The position numbers and the translations under genes are program-made. Below are positions 4,960-10,769 of a stretch of 10,769 nt of DNA, piece after piece. The stretch comes from Pseudomonas fluorescens. GTDB taxonomy: Bacteria > Pseudomonadota > Alphaproteobacteria > UBA2136 > UBA6156. The first letter of the stretch is position 1. Each line of letters opens with the position of its first letter. Location of the stretch: NCBI GenBank assembly GCA_003241595.1, contig QFOU01000046.1:1-10769 (forward strand), read 5' to 3'. The notes beneath the pieces are model-generated. The model was not told where the DNA came from. It saw nothing but the letters and a program-made list of their open reading frames with translations, and made no database searches.

Positions 4960-6120
4960 CTACTTTTCGATGGCCAGCGCGTGCAGGGTTTCGATGACCG
5001 CATTGAGGCCGGAGAAGGTTGCGGCTTCGATACTGTGCAGGTTGTAGATGGGGGTGACGATGCAGGCGTGGCGGCCTTTAAAGCCTGCAGATTTGGCTTG
5101 CTCGGCATCGGTACCGCCGCCTTCGAATGACTTACGCTCGAACCCTACTCCAGCTTTGTCGGCAGCGGCTTCGAGTTCTTCGGTCAGTTTCAGCGAGTAA
5201 GGGTACTTACCGGCCTTTTGCTTGATAGCGCAGTTGTTGAGGTCTTCGACATCTTCGCCCACCGATGTATCCACCGCGATGAAGTCGGTCATGTCGGGAC
5301 GGATGACCGAGGTACCACCCATGCCCACTTCTTCTGCCGCGCTGAAGATGAGGTCTACGGTGAACTTCGGTTTGGCTTTGGTGGCCGACCAGGTGTCGAT
5401 AAGCGACAGGAGAACGGCGCAGCCGAGAGTGTTATCCAGCCAGCGGGAACGGAGGGTTTGGTACTCTTCGTTTACGACCAGCAGCGGGTTGAGCCAGACG
5501 AGCTGGCCGGCCTGGATGCCGAGCTCCTTAAGGCGCTCCTTACCATTCTTTTTGGTGGTGCCGATGCAGGCATCTGGGCGGAGGCGGATGTTTTTCCACT
5601 TGTGGGGACGCTTTTCGAAGCCTTCGCCGCCAACCTTGTGGATGGGGGTATCGGTGTGGAAGATCACGCCTTCGACCAGACCCTTCTTGGTTTGAATGGA
5701 GGCGGTAACGCCGTCCATCACGTGGCCCGGATAGAGACCGCCGATGGAAGAAATTTTGACGGTGCCGTCGTCGAAGAGTTCGTCGACCATCAGGCCGATG
5801 CGGTCGAGGTGGGCGCCGTAGCCGACGACACGCTTTTTGTCCTTACCTTCGATGCGGATGTGGAGGGTGTCGTCCCACTGGCGGTCGACGGTGAAGCCCT
5901 TCTTTTTAGCGTGGGCGACGACGTAATCGGCAACCGCTTCGATACGGTTGGTGGCGGCGGGGATATCGAGAAGTGCGCGGGTATGGGCGATGGCGGATTT
6001 CATCGCGGGGGTCATGGTGACCTTGGCGGCTTTAGCGGCAGGTTTGGCTGCAGCTTTAGTGGCGGGTTTGGCGACCGTGGTTTTGGTGGCAGACTTGCGG
6101 GTGGGCTTTTTAACGGCCAT
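4960..6120 (-). CDS. M42-family metal-dependent aminopeptidase with basic N-terminal tail
   Basis: Predicted cytosolic di-metal aminopeptidase trimming peptides, 386 residues. Expected M42 ligands are in order: His104 in AHLDRIG, bridging Asp229 in LDNTLG (usually DDR.G), catalytic Glu263 and metal Glu264 in AAEEVGMGG, Asp284 in AVDTS, and His362 in YNLHS. The GGGTDA motif (334-339) is also kept. The core begins near residue 36. The first 33 residues are an extra Lys/Ala/Thr/Pro-rich tail (PAATKAAAK-like) resembling bacterial histone-H1-like proteins. The ATG at 6118-6120 is chosen because AAGAAGGA lies about 6 nt upstream. Met36 (codon near 6015) would remove the tail but lacks such a site. 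It converges with the fibre genes. The M42 assignment is firm; the exact substrate is not. Confidence 0.85.
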   Translation of the reverse strand: MAVKKPTRKSATKTTVAKPATKAAAKPAAKAAKVTMTPAMKSAIAHTRALLDIPAATNRIEAVADYVVAHAKKKGFTVDRQWDDTLHIRIEGKDKKRVVGYGAHLDRIGLMVDELFDDGTVKISSIGGLYPGHVMDGVTASIQTKKGLVEGVIFHTDTPIHKVGGEGFEKRPHKWKNIRLRPDACIGTTKKNGKERLKELGIQAGQLVWLNPLLVVNEEYQTLRSRWLDNTLGCAVLLSLIDTWSATKAKPKFTVDLIFSAAEEVGMGGTSVIRPDMTDFIAVDTSVGEDVEDLNNCAIKQKAGKYPYSLKLTEELEAAADKAGVGFERKSFEGGGTDAEQAKSAGFKGRHACIVTPIYNLHSIEAATFSGLNAVIETLHALAIEK

Positions 6121-6399
6121 GGGGGTTCCTTCTTTTTAATATGGGGGTGAGAGTGCCATGGTTTACGGAGGAAATTAAGGCTGTATTTGAAGATCTGCGT
6201 TGGAAAATTATATGGGGTGTGGCTTGAACTCCGTATTTCCCGGACGTAAGACGAGAGAAGGTGGTGCCTGGTCGGAGATTTTCTCAAAAATGGAATTTTT
6301 GGAAAATCTGGCCGCAAGGCACGGTTTCCCGCAAATTAGGTGGGATAGGGATAGCGAAAAGCCCCGCGGTTGAGTGCGGGGCTTTTTTGCGAAGTAGAT
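6121..6399. other. Non-coding interval between the M42 gene and the pepA operon
   Basis: This 279-bp gap holds the M42 ribosome binding site (complement of 6126-6134), a minus-strand TATAAT (complement of 6207-6212) without a convincing -35 box that may be the M42 promoter, a weak AT hairpin CAAAAA/TTTTTG (6285-6301), and the terminator at 6357-6388. No gene or RNA was recognised in it. Confidence 0.5.
6357..6388. terminator. Rho-independent terminator at the end of the pepA operon
   Basis: GCCCCGC (6361-6367) pairs with GCGGGGC (6376-6382), extended by AAAA/TTTT on the outside, with an 8-nt loop. It begins 12 bp beyond the last stop codon of the minus-strand operon, where four T follow the stem. 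The plus-strand side has six T, so it may work both ways. Confidence 0.8.
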
Positions 6400-6762
6400 T
6401 TAAGCGTCGACTTCGATGTAGGCGGTGCCGTTCTTCATGGTAACCTTAGGGGATGGATCGATAGTGAGGCCGTGGGCGTAGAAGGCGAAGGAGCCGTAGG
6501 CATCTTCGATATCTTCCGGCAGGTCGCCGTTGGCGAATTCAGCTTGGAGAGGGTCAATGCTCCAGTTGCGGGGGGATTGGATCTGGCCATCCAGCGCCTG
6601 TTGAGCGTACTGCTGGAGCGGTTTGTATTTGGCAGCCTCGGCGGGCGCGTCTTCCAGATGGTTTTCAATCTCGTTCAGCAGCTCGGTAGCGGCTTTGCGG
6701 AGGTTGACCTGATCGAGATCGAGGCGGGCCTTGAGTTTTTCATCGTAACGGACGAAGGGCAT
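6400..6762 (-). CDS. Small hypothetical acidic protein, 120 aa, last gene of the pepA operon
   Basis: Not recognised. The start is set at ATG 6760-6762 (MPFVRYDEKL), 22 bp after the preceding gene's stop. The frame remains open upstream to 6837, but that would overlap the neighbour and add Pro/Lys-rich sequence. The product is soluble, without signal peptide. The N-terminal half is helical and charged (LRKAATELLNEIENHLED, residues about 21-38). The C-terminal half looks like a small alpha/beta region (NWSIDPLQAEF, AYGSFAFYAHGLTI, KVTMKNGTAYIEVDA). It follows pepA and another small gene with short gaps and precedes a terminator, so all three should be one transcript. Its role is unknown; co-expression with PepA is the only clue. 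Confidence 0.8.
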   Translation of the reverse strand: MPFVRYDEKLKARLDLDQVNLRKAATELLNEIENHLEDAPAEAAKYKPLQQYAQQALDGQIQSPRNWSIDPLQAEFANGDLPEDIEDAYGSFAFYAHGLTIDPSPKVTMKNGTAYIEVDA

Positions 6763-6784
6763 GGGTGGGCTTTCGGTTATAGCT

Positions 6785-7114
6785 TTAGCTGCGGGCGGGA
6801 GTGACCAACAGGATGGAGGTTTCTTCGTCTTCGGCATTGAGGGCCACGTTCATTTGGAGATCGTGGTGGCTTTGTTCTGCCATAAAGGCTTGGAAGGCAT
6901 TTGTAAACAAAATGGACGACGGTACGAGCAGGCCAAGGCTATCGCTGCCGTTGGCGATACAGGATTCGATACCTTGGGCGAGACCTTGGGTGCGGATATC
7001 CTGCACCCATTCTTGCGCTTCGACCTCGCGGTGTTGGAGGTCGGTTATCAGCTCGTTATAGTTTTCTTGGTCAAGCGTGACTTGGCTTTTCCATTTTTGG
7101 CCGAGAGATGACAT
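6785..7114 (-). CDS. Small hypothetical protein, 109 aa, directly downstream of pepA
   Basis: Not recognised. The ATG at 7112-7114 is preceded by AAAGGA about 9 nt upstream, lying in the 18-bp gap after the pepA stop. The protein is acidic and soluble, with no signal peptide or membrane helix. It has an N-terminal charged helical region (ENYNELITDLQHREVEAQEW), a hydrophobic middle (GLLVPSSILFTNAFQAFM) and an end containing acidic EDEET followed by ILLVTPA. The spacing to pepA and to the following gene (22 bp) indicates a three-gene operon. Function unknown. Confidence 0.8.
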   Translation of the reverse strand: MSSLGQKWKSQVTLDQENYNELITDLQHREVEAQEWVQDIRTQGLAQGIESCIANGSDSLGLLVPSSILFTNAFQAFMAEQSHHDLQMNVALNAEDEETSILLVTPARS

Positions 7115-7132
7115 GGCGGCGAGTCCTTTCTT

Positions 7133-8755
7133 CTAAGCAGATTTACGGGGACGGCCGCGACCACGCTTGGCGGTGTTGGCGGTTGCTTTGGTTGCGGCGG
7201 CCTCGGTCGCTATGCGGGCGGGGCGTCCACGTTTTTTAGCTGAGGGGTTGGTTTGGGTGGCGGCAATGCCTTCCAGCCAGTTGACCAGCAGGCGTACGCC
7301 GAAGCCGGTGGCGGCGGTGAGGTCTTTGTTCCCGCCGGGCAGTTTTTCGGCATTGGCGACGCCTGCGATATCGAGGTGGGCCCATGGGGTTTTATCGGCA
7401 AAGCGCTTGATGAAGACCGCGCCGGTGGAGGCACCACCGTAGGGGGCGCCGTTGTTGTTGAGATCGGCCACCGGTGATGGGGCGGCGTAGGAGTCGTCGA
7501 TCGGCATGCGCCAGAGGCGTTCGCCGACGTCGTCTCCCGCTTTGGTAAGCGCGTTGGCGAGACTGTTGCTGGTGCTGAACAGCCCAGCGTAGGCGCCGCC
7601 CAGTGCGGCCATGCAGGCGCCGGTGAGAGTTGCGAGATCGACCAGTTGCACCGGGTTGTGCTTTTCGATGGTGTAGGCGATGGCATCGGCGAGGACGAGG
7701 CGGCCTTCGGCATCGGTGTTGCCGATCTCGACATGCAGGCCCTTGTAGGACTTGTAGATGCTATCGGGCAGGAAGGTGGTTTGGCCGACCATGTTCATGG
7801 CGCAGGCCATGACACCGACGACGTTGATGGGGGCTTTGCGGCGGGCCAGAGCTTCCATGGTGCCGAGGACGGCGGCGGCGCCGGACATGTCGAACTTCAT
7901 GCCGGTCATGGAGCCTTGGATCTTAATATTGTAGCCACCGGTGTCGAACATCACGCCCTTGCCGACGATGGCTTGTGGGGCGTCTCCCTTTTTGCCGCCG
8001 TTGTAGGTCATCAGCACGAGGCGCGGCTGGTCTTCAACAGCTGCGCTGCCGCCGACGGCGAGGAAGAGGTTCATGCCCAGCTTCTTCATCTGCTTTTCGT
8101 CGATGACCTCGACCTTCACGCCGAGTTTTTCCAGCTTGCGGGCTTGCTCGGCCATGTACTCGGGGTTGGCGATATTTGGCGGGAGGTTGGCGGCGGTGCG
8201 GGTTTTGTCGGTGCCTTCCAGCAGCGCGAAGAGTTTGGGCCCCTCTTCTTCTAAGAGGCGAGCCGCGCGGGTGGAAGTTTGAATGATAAGTTTTTCGAAG
8301 CGGGGCTGGTTGTGCTCTTTCACTTCGCGGAACTGGTTGAAGCGGTAGAGGGCCATGTAGATACCTTCTACCAATGCGCAGCCGGCTTGGAAGGCGTCAT
8401 CGGCTTCGTCGAGATCGCCCAGCGCCAGTGTGGCTTCCTTGACGCCCAAGGCATCCAGTTGTTTACCGATGGAGAGACCGGCTTTCCACCATTCGCGGCG
8501 TTCAGGCGACGATTTGCCGAGGCCGACGACAATTACTTGCGAAATAGGTGCATTCTGCACGGTGACGCGGGTCATTTCCCCTGCCCCGCCTTGGTAGCGA
8601 GTAGTGCGAATGGTGCTGCGGATAAGGCCATCCAGACCTTCATCCACCAACTGAGCGGAGGGGGCGAGTTTACCGTTGCCGGAGGAGAATACGACCACCG
8701 TGCGGCGGGCGGATTTTGGCGTAAGGCGCGCGGTTTCGAGAGTGAACAGGCTCAT
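7133..8755 (-). CDS. pepA: Leucyl aminopeptidase (M17) with AT-hook-like C-terminal tail
   Basis: Cytosolic zinc/manganese aminopeptidase releasing N-terminal residues from peptides; family members work as hexamers. The 540-residue product has an N-terminal macro-like domain (about 1-165) and the M17 catalytic domain (about 170-500). Every active-site residue aligned to E. coli PepA is present: Lys266, Asp271, Lys278, Asp289, Asp348, Glu350 and Arg352; the signature NTDAEGRL is at 346-353. After the normal end near residue 500 there is an extra tail of about 35 residues with two AT-hook-like cores, KKRGRPAR (507-514) and RGRGRPRK (531-538), joined by Ala/Thr-rich sequence. E. coli PepA also binds DNA, in Xer recombination and carAB control, so a DNA-contacting tail is plausible but unproven. 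First gene of a three-gene operon, divergent from lptF. Confidence 0.95.
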   Translation of the reverse strand: MSLFTLETARLTPKSARRTVVVFSSGNGKLAPSAQLVDEGLDGLIRSTIRTTRYQGGAGEMTRVTVQNAPISQVIVVGLGKSSPERREWWKAGLSIGKQLDALGVKEATLALGDLDEADDAFQAGCALVEGIYMALYRFNQFREVKEHNQPRFEKLIIQTSTRAARLLEEEGPKLFALLEGTDKTRTAANLPPNIANPEYMAEQARKLEKLGVKVEVIDEKQMKKLGMNLFLAVGGSAAVEDQPRLVLMTYNGGKKGDAPQAIVGKGVMFDTGGYNIKIQGSMTGMKFDMSGAAAVLGTMEALARRKAPINVVGVMACAMNMVGQTTFLPDSIYKSYKGLHVEIGNTDAEGRLVLADAIAYTIEKHNPVQLVDLATLTGACMAALGGAYAGLFSTSNSLANALTKAGDDVGERLWRMPIDDSYAAPSPVADLNNNGAPYGGASTGAVFIKRFADKTPWAHLDIAGVANAEKLPGGNKDLTAATGFGVRLLVNWLEGIAATQTNPSAKKRGRPARIATEAAATKATANTAKRGRGRPRKSA

Positions 8756-8959
8756 GAACGTGGGCTCTTTATTTTGGTTTTTAATTCGGATTAAATTTCT
8801 TGCTTATAAAAGACACTAGTTTAAAAGGCGGCGCAAGTTCCAAACCTTACATTTGCCCCCAGCGTTTTTTATTAATTGTATGATTTTTGGCACGGTGTGT
8901 TTTTGCATCCACAAAATTTGGCTTGGTGGGCTACGCTGAAAACTGGTAAAAGGGTGCCG
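8756..8959. other. Divergent intergenic region between pepA and lptF
   Basis: About 200 bp, AT-rich, must hold promoters for pepA (leftward) and lptF (rightward). Several -10-like boxes occur: TTATAA around 8804, TATGAT at 8879-8884, TTTAAT on the minus strand. None is paired with a good -35 at 16-18 bp, so I assign no promoter. The lptF frame stays open back to 8876 but lacks family similarity before 8960. Confidence 0.4.
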
Positions 8960-10051
8960 ATGATGACCCTTCCTACCTATGTTATTCGTGACGTGGCGAA
9001 ACCCACGGCGATGTCTTTAGGTGTACTTTTAGGGTTGGTGTGGTTACTGCAAAGCCTTAGATTTCTTGACCTTGTGGTGAATAAGGGGCTGGGATTCGGG
9101 GTATTTTTAACCCTGACGCTGACCCTTATACCCAAGTTGCTGACGTTGATCTTACCGATCAGCGTGTTTATTGCGACCTGCGCCATGCTGCGCCGCTGGC
9201 AGGAAGATAATGAGCTGACGGCTGTTATTAGTTTAGGGAATAGTCCGCAGGCGGTTTTGCGTCCTCTTATAGTATGGGCGCTGGCTATGGTGGCGTGCAG
9301 CTACGTTCTGTTTTTGGACTTGATGCCACGGAGTACGACGGCGTTTCGGGATATTCAGTACCAGATACGCACCCAAAATGGCCAGTTGCTACTGGAAGAA
9401 GGTACTTTTAATCAGTTGGGCAAGGATTTAATGATCTATCTGCGCGAGCGCGAGACACCCACCACCTTGAACCAGATTTTAGTGCATGACACCCGCAACC
9501 CCGCCCAGCCGGTGACATGGTTTGCCCGCAATGGCGAAGTGACTTTGGATGCTGATGGCTACCCGCAGCTTGCCCTTAAGAATGGTGTACGCCAGGAAGT
9601 TGGTCCCAAGAACGTCGGGATGCTGGAGTTTGACCGGTACAATCTTGATATTCGGCAGAGCCTTGGCCAGCAGGTTGTGGCCCCCCGCAAGCGTGAGCAA
9701 GAGGAATATGGTTTGTTTGAATTGCGGCAAGCGGCACCTTTAGAACAAAATGAAAAAATGCGCCGCGAAATGATTTCGGAATTTCATAAGCGTTTGCTGT
9801 GGCCACTGACGCCAATTCCGTTAGTATTATTAGCGGCGGCGTGGTTATTGCGCCCGCCGAAGCGCCACCAGAGCAGTTGGCGGCTGTTGGTTGCGGCCTC
9901 GTTGAGCGGTTTTGCTTATGTAGGCATTCTGATGGTGCTGGAAAGTGCCTCTCAGGAAGGTAAGGCTTGGGCTTTGTATGGCCAATGGGGTTGGCCGGCG
10001 ATTGGGATTGTGGCTGCGTTCTTTATTTCGCGTCGTAAGGGTTCTGCGTAA
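8960..10051 (+). CDS. lptF: LPS export system permease LptF
   Basis: Inner-membrane subunit of LptB2FG, which extracts LPS and passes it to LptC and the bridge to the outer membrane. From the chosen start it is 363 residues, matching the usual length (about 366). Layout: membrane segments near 15-38, 48-77 and 101-122, a periplasmic beta-jellyroll region (about 130-265), then segments near 283-298, 309-330 and 342-357. The cytoplasmic coupling segment NELTAVISLGNSPQAVLRPL (84-103) and the re-entry motif EFHKRLLWPL (274-283) fit the LptF/LptG family. ATG 8960 (or 8963) is preferred because AAAGGG lies just upstream and the protein then starts like family members. An upstream extension to 8876 looks non-homologous. 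lptG follows after 2 nt, so the two are co-translated. Confidence 0.92.
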   Translation: MMTLPTYVIRDVAKPTAMSLGVLLGLVWLLQSLRFLDLVVNKGLGFGVFLTLTLTLIPKLLTLILPISVFIATCAMLRRWQEDNELTAVISLGNSPQAVLRPLIVWALAMVACSYVLFLDLMPRSTTAFRDIQYQIRTQNGQLLLEEGTFNQLGKDLMIYLRERETPTTLNQILVHDTRNPAQPVTWFARNGEVTLDADGYPQLALKNGVRQEVGPKNVGMLEFDRYNLDIRQSLGQQVVAPRKREQEEYGLFELRQAAPLEQNEKMRREMISEFHKRLLWPLTPIPLVLLAAAWLLRPPKRHQSSWRLLVAASLSGFAYVGILMVLESASQEGKAWALYGQWGWPAIGIVAAFFISRRKGSA

Positions 10052-10053
10052 TT

Positions 10054-10769
10054 ATGAGCATGATTCCGAACACCAAGGGCATGACCAAGCGCGTTGCACA
10101 GTTGGGCGATACGCTGCTGGAGGCGTCTCCGCGCGACCGCACGACACGGGGGTACTCTCCGACACTGGGCGTTTACCTTGGCGGGATGTGGTTGGGGACG
10201 GTATTCTTCACCATTTTGGGCCTTGGCACTTTTATTTACCTGATTGACGTGATCGAGATGATCAACCAGTTGGCAGGACGGAATATCCCGACGAGCACGG
10301 CCCTAGTTATGAGCTTAACCAAAGTGCCGGATCTGCTTCTTCAGCTTTTGCCCTTTGCCGTATTGATCGGGAGCCTTGTGTGGCTGAACCAATTGAACAA
10401 GCGACAGGAGCTTGTAGCTTTGCGTGCCAGCGGCTTGCCGGCGCGTCGCTTTTTAATGGGGCCGCTGATTGCCTGCCTGCTTGTAGGTGGGATGGCGATT
10501 GCAGTGGGAAACCCGGTTTCGGCAGCACTACTCAAGAAATACGAGCGTTGGAATAATGTGGTGTTCCCGAATTCCACCAAAGGGCTTGTGACGGCGGGCG
10601 GGAGCATTTGGTTGCGGCAGAGCGAGTTTCCGGCGACGGAGACGAAGGCGGCTTCTGGTCGGGATTATTTTGTATATGGGCACAAGGTGTCTCCCGGTGG
10701 TGACAACCTTGGGCAGGCCACCGTGTTCGTGTTTGATAACGACAACAACTTCCTTGCGCGCCTTGATGC
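10054..10769 (+). CDS. lptG: LPS export system permease LptG (3' part beyond window)
   Basis: Partner of LptF in LptB2FG. 238 codons are present and the frame is open to the window edge; family members are about 360 residues. Membrane segments lie near 42-68, 92-112 and 135-152. The coupling segment RQELVALRASGLPARRF (117-133) is the conserved contact with the LptB ATPase. NPVSAALLKKYER (153-165) and IWLRQ (185-189) lead into the periplasmic jellyroll, as in known LptG. The ATG at 10054 lies 2 nt after the lptF stop, with AAGGG 12 nt upstream inside lptF. The roughly 35 hydrophilic residues before the first helix are longer than the usual few; Met10 or a later start cannot be excluded. In Alphaproteobacteria lptD often follows, beyond this window. 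Confidence 0.92.
   Translation, partial: MSMIPNTKGMTKRVAQLGDTLLEASPRDRTTRGYSPTLGVYLGGMWLGTVFFTILGLGTFIYLIDVIEMINQLAGRNIPTSTALVMSLTKVPDLLLQLLPFAVLIGSLVWLNQLNKRQELVALRASGLPARRFLMGPLIACLLVGGMAIAVGNPVSAALLKKYERWNNVVFPNSTKGLVTAGGSIWLRQSEFPATETKAASGRDYFVYGHKVSPGGDNLGQATVFVFDNDNNFLARLD

Noticed and set aside
5218..6150. Long plus-strand open frame of 310 codons opposite the M42 gene
   Set aside because: It is antisense to a gene with a complete set of M42 metal ligands. Its translation is a Gly/Asp/Val-rich pattern typical of a shadow frame and has no ribosome binding site.
7646..8794. Plus-strand open frames of 171-202 codons opposite pepA
   Set aside because: They lie entirely within a pepA gene whose active-site residues are all intact, and their composition (His/Asp/Gly-rich) is that of an antisense shadow.
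8804..8884. Promoter boxes for pepA and lptF in the divergent region
   Set aside because: Several -10-like hexamers exist but none has a matching -35 at 16-18 bp, so a call would be arbitrary.
8876..8959. Upstream extension of lptF to 8876
   Set aside because: The extra 28 residues do not resemble an LptF N terminus, and ATG 8960 has a purine-rich site just upstream and gives the normal family length.

Overview
The window looks like part of the chromosome of a Gram-negative bacterium, most likely an alphaproteobacterium. It carries the lipopolysaccharide (LPS) export permease genes lptF and lptG, the DNA polymerase III chi subunit gene holC (a proteobacterial gene) and leucyl aminopeptidase pepA divergent from lptFG. 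As I recall it, a holC/pepA/lptFG neighbourhood is usual in many Alphaproteobacteria. No rRNA, tRNA, CRISPR array, insertion sequence or phage integrase was seen.

Layout. Positions 1-1063 (minus strand) hold a two-gene ABC-2 exporter operon: a GldA-like ATPase followed by a GldF-like permease cut by the window edge. Positions 1176-2273 (plus strand) hold two small unrecognised genes, each with its own Rho-independent terminator; the first also has a near-consensus promoter. holC follows on the minus strand (2278-2754). Positions 2809-4943 hold a tandem pair of paralogous exported coiled-coil proteins, each with its own copy of the same promoter and its own terminator. An M42-family aminopeptidase gene (4960-6120) faces them. 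Next is a minus-strand operon running from 8755 down to 6400: pepA and two small unrecognised genes. At the right end, lptF and the first part of lptG read rightwards.

How it fits together. lptF and lptG encode the two inner-membrane halves of the LPS-extracting ABC transporter. pepA and the M42 enzyme are cytosolic aminopeptidases, and each carries a basic low-complexity tail resembling a DNA-binding tail: histone-H1-like at the N terminus of M42, AT-hook-like at the C terminus of PepA. holC and pepA, often adjacent elsewhere, are here separated by about 4.4 kb containing the fibre pair, the M42 gene and two small genes.

The most unusual element is the tandem fibre pair. Each protein has a signal peptide, a nearly invariant head with two cysteines, an unbroken stalk of about 21 heptads and a cysteine-containing tip whose middle has diverged. 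Their promoters place a perfect TATAAT only 5 nt before the ATG, so the mRNAs should be leaderless. holC has a similar arrangement.
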